From: Heliopora coerulea
Taxonomy: Eukaryota; Cnidaria; Anthozoa; Scleralcyonacea; Helioporidae
Length of the DNA: 64,000 bases
NCBI GenBank assembly: GCA_030142905.1
Contig: JASJOG010000137.1
Span: 310,001-374,000 of the forward strand
Direction: 5' to 3'
The position numbers and the translations under genes are program-made. Every line of letters begins with the position of its first letter. Positions within the stretch are counted from its first letter, which is position 1. Below, one piece after another: positions 36,501 through 52,200 of this stretch. The notes beneath the pieces are model-generated. The model saw nothing but the letters and a program-made list of their open reading frames with translations, did no database searches and was not told where the DNA came from.

Positions 36501-39500
36501 AGGTTTATTTGTGTAAGATGCTGTATTTTGCAAAATAATAGAAGTTCGATATTAATTAAGTCAGACGGATGAGCAAGTCGTTGTATCACGTATTATCACC
36601 GGTGTTCAAGCAAACAGTGCAATGCTTATTTGTTAATTTTGTCCCGGTAAAGTGGGATGAAAACAACCAAATAAACGCAGAAAAAATTTGTCCCTCTGAG
36701 GTGAGTACCACGGCTAGCCGGGCTCACATGAACAGGCTCCGAGGGAAGATTAATTATTGAACTTTCGTCGCAAATTAGCATATCAAGCGGTTCGTTTTAT
36801 GTCATTCGCAGTACGTGCTTTATCGGATCTAAAATACTCGGCTATCGTCTCGTGGAAATCCCGATAAAGCACTCCTGTTCGGTTTTTAAATGTTATCTTA
36901 AAACAGTTACAAAGAGAACTTCATAGGTGAAAACCCTGTGACATGAACTCAAATTCCGCTCAATTACGCAACTATATGAAATTAAAGATTTGAATTAGAA
37001 CAAGACCGCAGTTTTGAGTTTTCAGTATGAAGAAAAATGGCAAAATAGTATTGCAAAGGTAAAACTGCTTCGAAACACAAAATAGTGTATCTGAAATTCT
37101 GCAAAAAGAAACTATTTATATAGGACCAGTCTTGGTCAAATTTGATCCTTAATAAAGTCCAGTTTTTACAGTTGAAGGGCATCTCGCGTATTGCTGCAGC
37201 CGAAAATCCTCGCGCGCTAGATATTCTCCACCAAGTGGAAATATACCTCATCGTGTTAGCTACGAAACTACATCCCACCGAACTACACGAAGCCAAGTTT
37301 CTGCATGAACCACAGTAATCAAAGGGAAAGCTTGGTTCCTGCTGTCTACTTTCATTCTCTGTCGTCCTATAATAAAAATATAGGTTACCGCACTTATTCT
37401 AGTAACTCCACACAGGGCAATCTTGAACCCAGCCGTTTTAAACCCGCCGGTCGATACGAGATGGGCGGTGGGAAGAATCAGGGTACCGAGGAAGGGAAAA
37501 TTCGTCCCATCACATTTGAGGAGGGCATATTTCAAACATGTACAAGAAAGCGCATTTGCGAATTGACTTCCATTTATTTATGACGATATCGTATTACACA
37601 AGACAAAATCATGTTGTCGTGATCATCTGAACCCCCCAGGACTACTAACGATAAGAGATCACTTCCTTGAGTCCATATATTAATAATATTACGATCTGGG
37701 ATAGCATCAGAGTTACTCATACTACGTCGCTATTAACCATGCATGAAATAATGGTCTCAGCAAAATAAATATTTCTTTGACAGTAGTAACATATTTTACA
37801 GTTGTTTATATGGTCGGACAGCAGGTTCGCATGGGAAGACTTTTCGAACTTGTCATGCATATTAGAATGTTTTTCACTTTAAACCTGCTGCTGTACATTT
37901 ACTTAGGTATTTTATTTGCAAACAATGCTATATGCTTGCTTTGCTAACCCTTTTTGGGCGAGGAAAGGCTCATAGCTCTTACTTCCGAGGGAATGAAGTT
38001 ACTGGAGTTTGTAAAATCGAAACCGAAGCTCGAAGCCGATGAATGATCGAGTGGAGAAAAACCAACATAAATATAAATTATAAATTCGTCCTTTTTATGA
38101 AATCTCACGGAATCGTTGTTTCCATAACTATATGAAAAAAAATCTATTTCTATGCTGGGCAAATTTAAAGACTTTCCTAGTGATTCTCCGGAAAAAAAAG
38201 GGTGCGAGCCTACGGTCCCATCACAAACCAACATTGCATATCTTGACTCAGTGGTTACGACCATGAAAGAAGTACTACAATTTTCACTTTACCGACATCG
38301 TTTTCGGAGACGCTTTTAGGGGAGACCACGCTGTTTATCTTTACACATAAGTCAGAAATTTTTACGAGATTAATCTCCAACACTGATCGACTATAACTGA
38401 GTTCAGCAGACTGGCTAACGCGGACCAAACTACTAAAGACATTTCAGAAAATTTTATTTTTAACAACAGTATATACAAAATGGACATTGCGAGTAAGACA
38501 AGGCATATGGCAACTGCATACCGAACAGCCACAAATTAGTCGGATATATTTTTTCTACAGTGGTGAATAAACAGATGACAACCTGTTGATCCTACTCAAG
38601 TAACTTTATTTACGGAAACAATTAGATTACGAAGCTTCTTACGGAACTATCTTGCTTATGTCTCGCACCTTTAGTAATAGCCTCGCTCGCCAGTAATCTC
38701 ATTGCCCTCACGCAATGCTCTGCCGCACGAGCAGCTGCTCACCCAAATATAAACTGGATTTGCTTTCCACATTCTTTCATCTTAGCCAAACGCTGATCAC
38801 CTCAAATTTGGTGCAAATTTTAATTTGGGGAAGCATCGGAGGCTTTTGAATTTTGGAAACAAAGCATGGAATGGCTGATTATGAGGAAGGAATGTAGTTA
38901 CTTGGGTAAGCAGCCACTCATGGAAGGAAGCGTTACGTGACGACACAAAATCAGAGTGCATGCAAGATTGGTTATGCGAGGTCCGATTGATCGCGAAACC
39001 AATCTTGAACATTTCTTAGTCCCCATGTAAAGTTCTCATATGAACATTTATAAACGGTTGTATCTTTACAGCCGTCACGGGGAGCCGAATGTCCAAGTTT
39101 ATCTAAGGTGGGCGTGCAAGCATTCGGAGAAAGTGATAGAACGTGCTTTAAGTGGCACTTGATGGTTTACCAACGCATTAGGAAATCTAATTCAAGTCAA
39201 GCGCAAACATTTAAGATGTAGAATAACAGAAAAAGTTATGAAAGGAAGTCAAACTTGATCTTCTAGGCTGTAAAGGTGTGCGGAAATTTTCTAGGTGGTG
39301 TAACAAGTAAATATTGCAACTTAATACTATTCTATTACTCAAATGATAATATGTATGCTTTCATAACGGCGTCGAGTATGGCAAAGAAATTTTGTTCTTT
39401 AACCCCGCATTTAGTTTGTGTTTTTTTAAACAATAGGCTATCGATAAAAAATGTGCATAAATTTAAGGTACACTTGCCACCACAAAGAATATAACAACTT

Positions 39501-39847
39501 TACTAAGCTTCCTATTTTCGCTATTACCAAATATGCGAGAAACGTTGCGACAATGACTTTACATCCAAGCTTTTTTTTTCAAGTCTAGTTGGCGTAATGT
39601 AACATTCTGTCAAAAAAGTTAGATGTTTAGTCTGCTTTAAAACACATAGATGTTCAATATGTTTTTATCCTTAAAATTCCTACAGCTGCCTATGGCAGAC
39701 CATCAATTAAATTTAATTCTTAATCAAGTACGAATGAACAAATAGTTAAAAAGGTATTTTGTTAGGTGCAGCACTTCCAAGCAGGAATGAACGTTATTAA
39801 AACAGAAGTTTCTCAAAACATTTTAAATGTTCGGATGTGCACCACAT
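36501..39847. other. intergenic interval between the receptor gene and CDK2
   Basis: Receptor and CDK2 are convergent here. tgctttatcgg (36817) and its inverse ccgataaagca (36860) mark a small inverted-repeat element. Several open frames of 70-106 codons on both strands have no recognisable motifs. No RNA gene seen. Confidence 0.4.
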
Positions 39848-42800
39848 TCATTGAGGGCTCTGTATTGTAACATCATTGAAAAGAGGATGAGCCATTGCCA
39901 TTTTGGCTGATATCCTGGAGCTTGGCTCATAAGTAAGCATTTTCTGAAACAAGTAAAAGAAATGTCCATTAACTTCGGTAAAGCTCAAGCAATTGATTTG
40001 TAAATCCATATTTAAATACACGCGCAATTAGTTTATCACTTACTTAGATTCAATGTAAACATCAAGAATACAATTAAGGAAGATGTCAAGTCTATAATCC
40101 TATCGAATGGAATTGAGTCAAAGAATACTGGCACCAAAACTTTTACTAATGCCAAGGTAAAAATCAAATTCTTCAAATTCTTTCAATGGTTATATTGAAA
40201 ACATTTTTGATAAAATATTTAACAAGTCTCCACAAAATCTTCAGGGGAAAGAACAAAATCAACTAAACTATTCATCGTTTTACAATACCTTCAGGAAAAG
40301 AATTCAACTAATTTACATTAATTTGTTAGTTTGTTTCTAGAGTAAGACGTTATTTCCTTGACCACAGATTGAAATTAGGTAATTTAATTTATCGATACTA
40401 ATTATTACTCAAACTCTAATACTTTGCGGACGTCCTAACTTTAGCCCCAGACCATTTTTACACCAACTTCTTCAATCAATATGGTCTCTAGGTAATATCG
40501 CTTTTATAACTTAATTTAGGATGGATGAATAAACACATGAAAAATTAAGTATAATTTCCATTAGGAAAAGAGATAACGGGAAAGATTTAAATTGGCTACT
40601 AAAGATGAGGCGATATTTAGCAATTAGTGGAGCTTCAGTGATTCTTAAGTTACAGGAGTGGATGGAGGTGATAACTAGTCAACGGAAGGGAATGTGACGT
40701 CGAGCTGACTGAGTAAAAGGTATATTAGGATGTTCTCTTTCACATGATTATACAAATTTCACCTGCTGACACCGATTTGAATATACAGTGTATTGACTTC
40801 TAAACGTGCAAGTGCCTTTGTAAACCAATTGTGAACGGTGTTCGCCCTGGTCTTCATTCGCCTTACAAAGGCTAGACGTGAATTTATGACGCTCATCGAG
40901 CCAACTGGCGGGGATAAGAGTTTTGGGAGCAATGGGATGTTCATGTTCATGACCGTGAATGTTACGTTCCTAACGAATTTTAAGGGATAGTTAGTATGAA
41001 AAGAAGTAATCTTGTTAAACTATAACTAATCGTTTGTAGTTTACAGGAGTGCGACAGTTCCAATGTACATATAATTTACCGGGCTTCTTGTCATCTGGTT
41101 TTGTAAAAGCAATGAACCACGTTTGAGTTATCAAGGAACGAAAGGCAAAGTGGATGTTTCGATGGTAGGAGTACAATAAACTGTGGGCAGTATTGATCTT
41201 GGGTACGGAAGAGCTGTCATTGACATTATGATCGTAGATAGTTGGATTAGCAAGGGTGAGGAGATTGTCGATTCTACGGCTGTTGATCTGCTTTTATAAA
41301 CTGCTACTGAAGTTGAACACCCATCATTTCGTTACTCACAAAAGCAATTGTTTAAGGATAAATATAAAAGCAATAGGTGGGGTCTCTTGGTAGGTAGATT
41401 AGGTCAAGGGCATGTTCAATGGTTTCATAAACAGGTATTTTGGCAAATTAAGAATTAACATCATATGTCACCAGGATTTCGTCGTCATCCACTTTAAAAT
41501 TACCACGGTAATTAGCAAAATCCAAAGTGTTCCTGAGGGAGTTTGGATTATCCGACAGGACAGTGAGATAGCAAGAGCTACGACGATTTCATAACAAAAT
41601 GTACAACGTGCACACAGAACTGTTACTGATTGAAGAATAAACAGTTATTTGATTTAACTCGTCAAATCTGAGTGTTTTGACTGTACCATATAGAGGCTGG
41701 TCGGCCTGAGTGGATCGTATTTTCTCTCAATTTTGGAGGCCCTTGCTATTTTTGAAATTCTGACAAAGGAAGCCTTGAAATTACTTTGGGTCTGTGAGTA
41801 CTGTGTCCGATGATGGTTTGTATTTGTAAAATTGCTTCCTGTATCATGCTTTCAAATTTGTATACTTAGGTTGACTTTGGAACGAGGACAATAGTTGACT
41901 TTTGTCACTTTATAACTCTACAATATCTTGCATCCCGAATTCCTGCAAAATCTCGGTTTTGGAGCACTGGAATGGCTTCGTCGGTTCCTGTCCAATTGCC
42001 TCGATACCCTGTCCATTCCCACTGTTTGGAGACAGGCTAAAGTTGTTGCTATCCTGAAGCCCAAGAAACCAGCTAACGAAGCAAATAGCTACCGACCTAT
42101 CTCGTTGCTCTCTGATTTTCAAGCTCAATGGAAGGATCATCCTCGCACGCATTATCGACATCGTGGAAGCCCACCAATCTCATGCTTCCGAAAGGGGCGC
42201 TCCACCACCGATCAAGTTGTGTGCTTGGTCCATGACATCGAGACCGCCTTCCAGAGAAAGCAGAAATTTCAAGTCGTGTTAGATTTGACAGCAGCATACG
42301 ACACCGTATGGCACCGTAGATTATTTCTGAAACCTCTCAAGATAATACCCGACGTCCACTTGGTGAAATTCATAATGGTGATACTGCAGAACCAGTCTTT
42401 TTTTTGTGGAAATTTCAGATGGCGAACACAGCAGGAAGCGTCGATTACGGAACGGGTTGCCTCAAGGCTCCGTGCTGGCACCTATACTTTTTAATATTTA
42501 CACGGCTGATTTCCCATTCACCGTGTCCAGCCAGTATGTCTACGCAGACGATAGCGCCCTTGGCTCTGCCAATGATTCCTTTGAAAAAATTCAAGCCTCC
42601 CTCAAAGCTGACCTGGACATCCTCGCCAGATATTTCCAGCATTGCCATCTCAAGCTGAGCAAACAAAAGACAGTTTGCACAATATTCCATCTAGCAAACA
42701 AGCTCGCGACGCGAGAGCTAACGATCATGCTGAACGGACAACGCCTCAAGTGTGATGCGAATTCAACATACTTTGGAAAGAAGAAACTCGTCGGGACGCA

Positions 42801-45800
42801 ATGGGGAATGGACTTTAAAACTCTCCGCACTTCAGCCCTTGCGCTCGTATACTCGACTGCATAATATCCCGCCCCCGTCTGGACACAGCCATCCTACAAA
42901 GGCCATTGATACCGCTTTGAACCAGGTATTGCGGCTCATATCCGGCGCAAGAAAACCAACGCCAGTTGAAATGCCTCCGATTATCGCCGGCATTCCTCCA
43001 GCCGACATACGACGTGACCACCAAGTATTAAAGCTGGCAGAGAAAGCCCGAGATGGAAACAGCTTGATCCGCAATATACATGCTGACCCCCCTTTCCAAC
43101 GGACTAAACGTGAGCATTTATTGACCAGAGCCGTCAAGCTTCGCTGCTCCTTCCCACCAATCGACTCTGCTTCTTGGACAGAAGATAGATGGAGAGAAGA
43201 GTGGCAGCGGTCCCACACCGAGCTGCACGAATTCATAGAGGAACCGTCCTCCAAACCATGGTGGGCCATGGCCTTGACAGGGGGTCTTGGGTGCGAATAA
43301 ACAGACTGCGCTCTGGATGGGGTAATCCGTTCTCCTTCCTCATAAAAATCGGCGCCATCGAGGACGATAGGTGCACGTATGGCGCGCCTCAGACCATCAG
43401 ACATCTGGATGAATGCCCCCGATACAAGCCACTGAACGGACTGAAGGGTTTGGTAGAATTGGACGACGTGACAAGAATTTGGTTAAAAAGAGACATTCCA
43501 GTGTGACATGAATAGTTAGTTATACGAGAAAAGATCTTGGTTATGAGACATGTTACAATAAATACTTTATTAACTGAGAGCGAAGTTCGTACGTGAAAGT
43601 ATTTGCCTCAGCATTTGGTACAGACCGTGTGGAAAAACCCAAGACAAATACTTTCCAGTAACGTTCCAAGCAAACGAGGTTAATAACATCTTATATGGCT
43701 TCCGGTTGGGTTTTTTTTCCATTTTAACTGATTTTCCGTCATCGGGTATTGCGGTTTACCTTAACTCATAACTAGTTCATTTGGCTTATTGTTTCCACCA
43801 GCTAAACATTCATTTCACGGTACTTTTGTACAATCAGCATCGGGCAAAAGTAGCATCATTGTTCTAGTAAGTTTTTTCATTCGGAATTTTTCGATGTTAA
43901 GACTTCATCCTGCTTAAATTTCATAAAAATCAGTTTGAATACTTTCCTGCGAAAACTTACTGGTCGATATTAAAAAGCTTATTGGACCTGTCCAATATCG
44001 TAAGATCTCGGACGGTTCAGCAACCAGTCATCAAGCTTAATTTTGTTTTGGAACCGAAAAACGAGCTCAGCCATATGGAAAGGGTTTTTAAATGCATTGT
44101 CGCGATGTGAAAAAATGTTTGGGGCAATGCAGTTTACAGATCAATGAAGGAGACGTCTTAAGTCTTCGACCCATTCAGGGATGAGCACAGAGATGAAAGC
44201 AACTTGTTTAAATTTGGTTGCACGTTTTTGTTTGGTGTATCTGTGTTTGCTGGCGAAGGAATGTGAAAGACCCTATTTCTAAAAAAAGTTCTTTATGAGA
44301 AAGTGTAACATCAAATTATTCTTTGAAGTTGTTCTGGCTTTGACTACATTATCTCGCGTTTACTCGGGGATATTTATTAATATTTTATGCTGGCTACAAT
44401 TTTCATTCGCAGGTAGGCTTCTCGTCACTTAATTTCCAGCTAAATGAAGAATGCATCACCTTTTTAGTACAAGGACATACTTAAATATTTCGCATTTCAT
44501 TTGCACTTGTAATAAAGCAATTAGAACTGTGACACAGCGACACGACAGGTAAAGTCAACACAAGACTTGAACGGTTTAATCCTATCTGTACTGGACAGAG
44601 GAAAATAGCAGAAATTAGGAAATTGGAGTTAAACAAAGTAACTCGGAGTAGCTAGAGAATATTATAAGTAGCTAACTCGGAGTAGCTAACGAATTTATGG
44701 TAAGTTCGTGGGATATAAACGCAGTAATTACGAGTTACGGAACAGCGTGTTCTACAGTCCCAATCCTCATATTAATTGAAATTAAAATACAATAATGATT
44801 CAGAAAAATAACAAAAAGAAATTAGCTCATAATTAGTATGCTGTAAATTGGATACAAAATCGTCCTGATAAACATGAACTTTCCCTTCGATTTTCTGGGT
44901 TAAAACTTCCTGAAACTTCAAAATACCCACTAAACATAGCCTTTTAAATGTATTCCTGTTTCAAGAAAGATATAATATCGGCGCATCCCAACTGTATGAG
45001 ATTTACTAGGGCTCGCGCAGTAAACCCTATCAAGTTCGGTCGTTCATAAACTTAAAACGATAATTTCCACTGATTTCAGTGTAACAGGTTTGCATTTCTT
45101 AAATATCAAAAGATGGTTTTATGTCGGTTTCAACATTTACCATAATAAGCGCAATCTACAGTACACGTAAGTGTATTTAAAACTCTGCGAGCCTAATATA
45201 CTTAAATTTAATTTTAAGGGAGATGCACTCTTTTACATAATTACAGAAGATATTGCAAAATACGAAACAAAGTACAGGTGTATTAACAGACACGATCAAC
45301 TCAAAAAGCAAACTACAGTACCAATATATTCCCAAATGTTGTACGATCTATTTATCCATAGCACGCCATAACACCACGGTTAAACAGCCGCTTACTTTAC
45401 TTGTAAATATTAGCTAGCAGACTCACCTTCAGTAAATCAATAGCCTCCAAGGGCAGCGTTGGGAAGATTTTGCTCAAATCTTGTGGTTTCCATTTCGGAA
45501 ACGTTGACTTATAATCTGCAAGCTCAGTGACACCAGGCCAGGTTGATTCATCAGGAGTTCCCAAGGTTCTAATCAGAAGTACATAAGAGTTCTTACGTCC
45601 AAGACTATAAATGGGTATATCATGTAGAATATAAATCTTAAGCTATAAATCCTGTATCTGTTAAGTTCAATGGATGTACTGGAGGCAGTTAACATGTACT
45701 GTAGGAAATTTTTAAAAATACTGGGACCAAGTTTTTGACGAATTTCAAGGTTTCGAGGTTGAAAATAAAATAACTTTCAATGATCATACTGAGAATATTT

Positions 45801-46257
45801 TTGATGCAATACTTTAGTCTCCTCAGAATCTTCCGAAAAATGAATAACATGATTTACTAAACTACCACTCATCGTGTTAGATAACCTTCAGGAAAAAGAT
45901 TCAATTTACGTTAATTTGTTCGCCTATTTCTTAGGTAAGACGTCATTTCCAGGCCACAAAATGAAGTTAAGTAATGATTTCACAATTTATTGATAATAAT
46001 CCTTACCCAAAAGGCAAAGCTAATACTTCGATTAAGTCCCAGGTCAAAGCCTAACCCGTGTCATAACTTTAACCCCAGATCATATTTAGACCGACATCTT
46101 TAACTAAAATGAATTATTCAGGAGTTTCTAAGGTCCTAATTACTGCAGAAGTTGAAAAGGAGCTCATATGTACAAGACTATAAATGCGTATATCACGTAG
46201 AATATAAACGCCAAGCTAGAAATCCTGTATCTGCTAAGTTCAACACCTATACTGAAT

Positions 46258-46295
<38 letters not shown>

Positions 46296-49200
46296 ATATA
46301 TGTACAGATTATTATTAACATGTATAAGTACCGATTTTGCTCAAGACATTTCCTGCCATCAATGCTGGGATTTAAACTATTTTGGACAAAGTGTGACCTT
46401 CCTGCAATGGGGTGGCTTGGCTATTTTAAGGGAGCAACCCCTATTTTAACAGGTTATTATAACAGTTTATCAGCATTCTTTGTTTTCGACAATTTTTCAA
46501 GTTGGTGTTGAAATATTTGCTCATTTAATGAGTTTAGTAAATTGATTTCTACTACGAAAGTTAAGTTGTTTTACTTGGTTAGTAGCCAAGGACTGTTTCT
46601 TTTTCCACATTAAATTGTCTAACTGAGACGTGAATAGTTGCAAAATTCGGGAATATATGGTTGCAGATTTTTCCTCTTTTTAACTTCAGCAGGGCTATAC
46701 GAGAAAGGTGAAAACCTTTGTGAAATGGCATGAATTTCACTACCAAATTAAATTTAGCTGACACGGTTACTCCCTACTCCAATTGAAAGCCAACCAATCG
46801 TATCAGTGACTCCACGAGGTAATCGTAACGATTTGGGCTGAGAGAAATGAACTACCTGTTGAACGAGGGACTTGCCATAACCATCCAGCCGAAAGGTGTA
46901 AACGTCTGCCCAGTGAACAACGCAAAACAATTTATTTCGTTCTAAGGGCCTTAATACTAAGAAAGCGTTCCTTCAATACAGAAGACACAGCCCAGGGTCC
47001 CCGTAGGAGAGAGATAAGGATGACCGAACACCAAAAACATTTAGATGGGGAATATTACGACTGAGGTTCGACCTGGTTCAAATCGACGAAACTAGCGGGA
47101 ATCCGTCTGCAAATTAACATACTATAAACAATACCATTCGAAAACTCTACTTAAAGAAATCGACTTTTGCATGGGTAGCCTCTTCTGTCGCGCAAGGGAA
47201 CATGGGGAGACATTTGCACCTCCCTAGGTCCATCCAACTTCGTTAACTTCCGTTGCTTACAAACTACCGAACAGTAAGCTCTTTAATTTCCTTAGCAGAA
47301 GCTTGATCGGGATCTTTGCTAAATGCTAAGGTTTGTGGTATTAAGTTCAGGATGTACTCGTTTGATAGGGTTATCCAATATAAATAACGCATTTTACCTT
47401 TACTCAACTTCGTCGTGAGTTTTCTTTATTGGTTACAGATTTTTATGAGCCCTTTTGAAAAACATTTTAACCACGTGGAAGAAAAAACTATGTATCGCAA
47501 GAAACATACTCCAATGAAAAACATCTTGTAAACTCAATATCTGAGCCATATATGTTGAACTATTTATGTCAAAAAGGTTTGACAACCCTGCAGACGGCCA
47601 TGCTCTTTGTAGTGTAATGTAAAGTGATACGAGTATAAAAACGCATTACCTGAATACTCTGAACAACTGATCAATTTCTGAATCGCCAGGAAAGAGGGCA
47701 CGCCTTGTAACCTTAAAAAATTACATTGTTTGAATAAAATACCACAATAACTGTGCCTGGATGAAAATTCTGGAATTGAAGCAAGGCACAATTATTACTT
47801 TACTACCGGCGGAATTATATAGCGACTGCTTGATCACAAAACATTCCAAACAAAGTGTGTTCACAGAACCATCTTTATCTTATTTATCGTTAAGCAATAG
47901 TCGGGAACAATGTGTTTGTTGACTTTAGAGTACATGTTCTTCCACTAACGTAAACTTTTTGCGACGGTTCCCGACCAAGCAGTCGCATTTTATTAGATAC
48001 TTACGGTACAGTAGATCTATCAGGTATACATGAATTCAAATAGAAAAAGTTAAACCCGCTACAATTTTAAATATCTGAAAACAAACTAAACCTGGTTTTC
48101 ATGGATGCCGTATCTGACTAGATAAACATACAAATACAATTAATAAACTGAATAGAAATTAGAAGAAAAAAGGTCTGCTTTGACATATAGAAACATACAG
48201 TACAGTACAGAACAGAACAGGTAGATGGTTGGACTAACAGGCCAGCAGACCGACTTTCTCACCCATTCCAACAACAAATAATCATGGTTTCTTTGTAAGT
48301 ACAGTAAAATATTGTTGAAATAGTGGACAACATTGAGGGTTTCAACGTTTGTCATCAATGTAATAAAAGCACTGTTTAGGCAACAGTGCTGCTTCAACTT
48401 GTGAGGATTTTGACAGTGTAGTTTCAAGAAAGGTTTAGAGATGTGTGGTGAGAAGGCAATGCATTTTTACATTTAGCAAAGTTCAGATATTTGATTACAC
48501 TGTACCACCCTTAAGTATGGAATGGAAATTATCCTGATTTTTTCCATAAAAAAAGCCCAACATTGGAGTCAGAAATGAGGGGTTTCACTTTGCATTTTGC
48601 AAAATGATGGGTTGCAGTACCTTAAAACATTCTCATAGGTTTATTTTCACATTACATCATTTCTAATCATAAGTCAACACTTCTAATCTTGAATACAACT
48701 GTATTGTGCTTATAAAATATTGATAGTTTAATTTGTATTTAGTACATAGTATTTACATCATAAAAATTCTTGCAGTATAATACTTTTTTTTTTTTCAAAA
48801 TAATGAAATGAGAATACCAAAAATATTTCACAGCTTAAAATATTGTTTCATTTCCAATGGCAGTTCTTTAATACAGTAGGTGTATAAATGACAAAATATT
48901 TTCCATAGTAGCTGTGTTGTATATTGTAAACAGCATTATTTGATTATGATCAACCAGTCACTGTTTCACTATTTTAGGAATTTTCAGATGTCCTGCTGTA
49001 GATAATGTTGATACCCACACTTTTTCTGTCAATCATGGACCTCAATCAAGCACTTGGCCTAATTCAGGAGCTTGATTGATGAATCCCCTTTGTTTTTAAA
49101 CCTGATGATAATCAATAGTGTCATTGTGTGTTATAAATAATTACCAATAGTAATAGGTATAGTGAAGGTCATTTTGATGAACAAAGTTACAAATACTTAT

Positions 49201-52200
49201 TGAACAGTTACATTGATATACTGCAAAAGTCACCCACCATTTCTGAGAAAATACAACCAATGCTCCAAATATCAACTGGTGTGGAGTAATATCGACATCC
49301 AAGCAAAATTTCAGGAGCTCTGTACCATAATGTTACAACTTCATGCGTATATGTTCGTACAGGAACACCAAATGCTCGAGCTAAGCCAAAGTCTGCCAGT
49401 TTAATTGCACCATTATGACTAATCAACAGATTTTGGGGTTTAAGGTCACGATGCAAAACTCTGTGAGAATGACAGTAGGCAATACCACAAAGCACCTGGT
49501 AAACATAGCTCTGGAAAAGAAAATTACAATTCAGAATGATTTGTTGGAACATAAAACTGTGTTCCAGACTTTGTCATTCCTTCTCAAACTCAATAATTCA
49601 TTTGAGAAAACAATGGAAATTCATAACAAGTACATGATTTTATACCATAATCAAACATTGGGGTAAATTAAGCCAACTATTACCTAATGGGATTATTTTA
49701 CTCTTTCGATAAAACAGTTCAAAGCAAGTTTAAAAACTCAGGGTTGCCTCACTTTTAAAAATGTACTTTTCAATATTTGATCACAGGGTTAAATACTATC
49801 CCTCATGTTTGACATATTACTTGAATTTCTATTACTGGTACATGTATATGCAATTGGTTTTTATTTAACAAACCATACAGCATAATCATGGGGCATATAC
49901 AGCATACATGTACCTGTACTTACATGCATGAAATATTCATGTGACAAATACAGTACATGTACTGTTAAGCAAATTATTTAATCACAGTGTAATGGACCAT
50001 ACAGTACTTTAGCTCATTTAGGAGTAGGGCTCATCGCATTGATATTTAAAACCATCTGGCATAAGCCAGGGTAAAATGACAGTGTGCCCTTGCCTCTTAA
50101 TGGGCTAATTTCACAAACTTCATTGTGACCATTTAGTGAATAAAACAGGTTCTGAGCTCATTAGGATTTTGCAGGACAGCATTAAATTTTTGGTCAGCAG
50201 GATCTTTATTTTGTGACCTGTTAAACTGCAGTAGAATCTTGCTATCTCAAACTTGGTTATCTCATATCTCATATTATCTCAAACTAAAACCAATTCAAGT
50301 GAACACTCACCACATAACCCACAGTAGTTTACCATTTTCCATCTTGAACTTGATTATTTTGAAACTCTATCTCAAACTATGTGTGTGGTCTTTAGGTATT
50401 ATTTGGTATTGTTTATCTCAAACTTGTTAGGACAGCAATCAAATGACAACAAAAAATCCTTTTGTCAATGCATCTGATTTGCAACCTTATATTTATATAA
50501 TTAGAAAAATCCAGCATGCAAATACTAATAATCACAACAATAACATTACACCAATTGACCACCTACACAATAGTTGCTCAAACTTGCTTTTTCACTTTAT
50601 TTTAGCAATTTTATAATTCACTTTCCAAAACATTAATGAATTTCTCTTGGCTCAAACATCAGTGTGCATGAAACTTGCATGCCTTCTCCATCCCCAAGGT
50701 TAACAGCTTTCCCAATACCTCTTTGACTGATATTACAATATAAAACAAAACATAATCCGAAGATCAGCATCTTGAGAAATCCAAGATATGGATTGAAACA
50801 AGATGAGACAAACTCATTTCTCATCTTGTTTCAATCCATATCTTGGATTTCTCAAGATGCTGATCTTCAGATTATGTTTTGTTTTATATTTTTTCAAATT
50901 GTCTGCTGGTATTGGTTTTTGATATTACAATTATATTGAACATTTGTTCAAATTTTATTAGACAAAAAAATACACTACCTGTCATTAACTCTGTTGAGGA
51001 AGGAGCTCTCCCTTTGACAAGTAAAATCATCTGGCATTAGCCAGAGTAAAATAATTGGGTGTTAGCCAGAGTAAAATAATACAAGTCTTATGCTGCCAGG
51101 AAGGAGTTAATAAACTTGTTTTAATTGAATACTGTATCTAGTATGTTATATGGACCAATTACTGTAGGTATTAACAACTTGTGTCAAAAGCAGACTTAGC
51201 TGATAGATCTTAAAATCTGAAATTTGATGCAACCCTCACTATGTTGAATTCCCACTATCTCAAACAATTTTTGGTTTTCTTCGATATTTAGAGTTCAAGA
51301 AAGCAGGATTCTACTGTAATTACAAGTCTCGAATGCAGAATGGGTTTTTCCTTCATTTCACCTACCTGTAGTTCACACAGAGTATCACAGTGCATTTTTT
51401 TCTTCAAATCCTTAACATACATGAAACTACTGTTCTGTATCACTAAATTTGTTGATTTACCTTTACTAATGGAAATGAAATTCCAGATGGAGGTGCAGTG
51501 TCCATGTATTTCTTAAGATCTTGATTCAAGTACTCGAAGACAAGAAATAGCTTTTTGTCACTATGAATCACATCTAATAATCTAAGATAAGAATTGTATT
51601 TTCAAGTAAATATTCATTACATAATTACATATACAGTAAAATGTCAAATATGTAAAAATGCATCATCTGTAAAAACACCCAATAACTGTACAATACCTCA
51701 CTGTCAGACAAACTGTGCATGTTACCAGCACACCTGACAGTGTATACTTTTTGCTATTCAATGTTAGCAAGACAATTCTCCATGGCAAACTGTTTAGCTT
51801 TACAAGATCCCCCAGGATTCAGGATAGGCATCCTGCCTGAGGTAGACAAAAGGGTTTTTGGCAAAGTCAATGGCACTTAAATGATCATACACATGCAAAA
51901 CCTCTGAAGGGGATCACTGATTATCTGTTGGTGGGGAACAGTAGCCCATTAGGAGTTTCCAGTGAAGGCATACATACAGCAGTAAACAAACTTTTCCATA
52001 GACACAAACAGTGGCAAGCCATTATTCTACTGCTTAGTTGTATACTATGTATAACCAACAAACCTAAAGAATATTACAGAAAAATAGTAGACAAACAATA
52101 ATCAAGCTCTATCTTCAGAAAAATGATTTCAGAGCCCCAGATGGGGACTGAATGTGCAACCTTCTCACTGGTCATCAAAAGCATTGTGAGTCTTTACAGT

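Noticed and set aside
37260..37583. Overlapping frames on both strands near 37.3-37.6 kb
   Set aside because: No recognisable motif on either strand and no splice partners.
42832..43404. 190-codon minus-strand frame
   Set aside because: Antisense shadow of the Jockey/CR1-type LINE.
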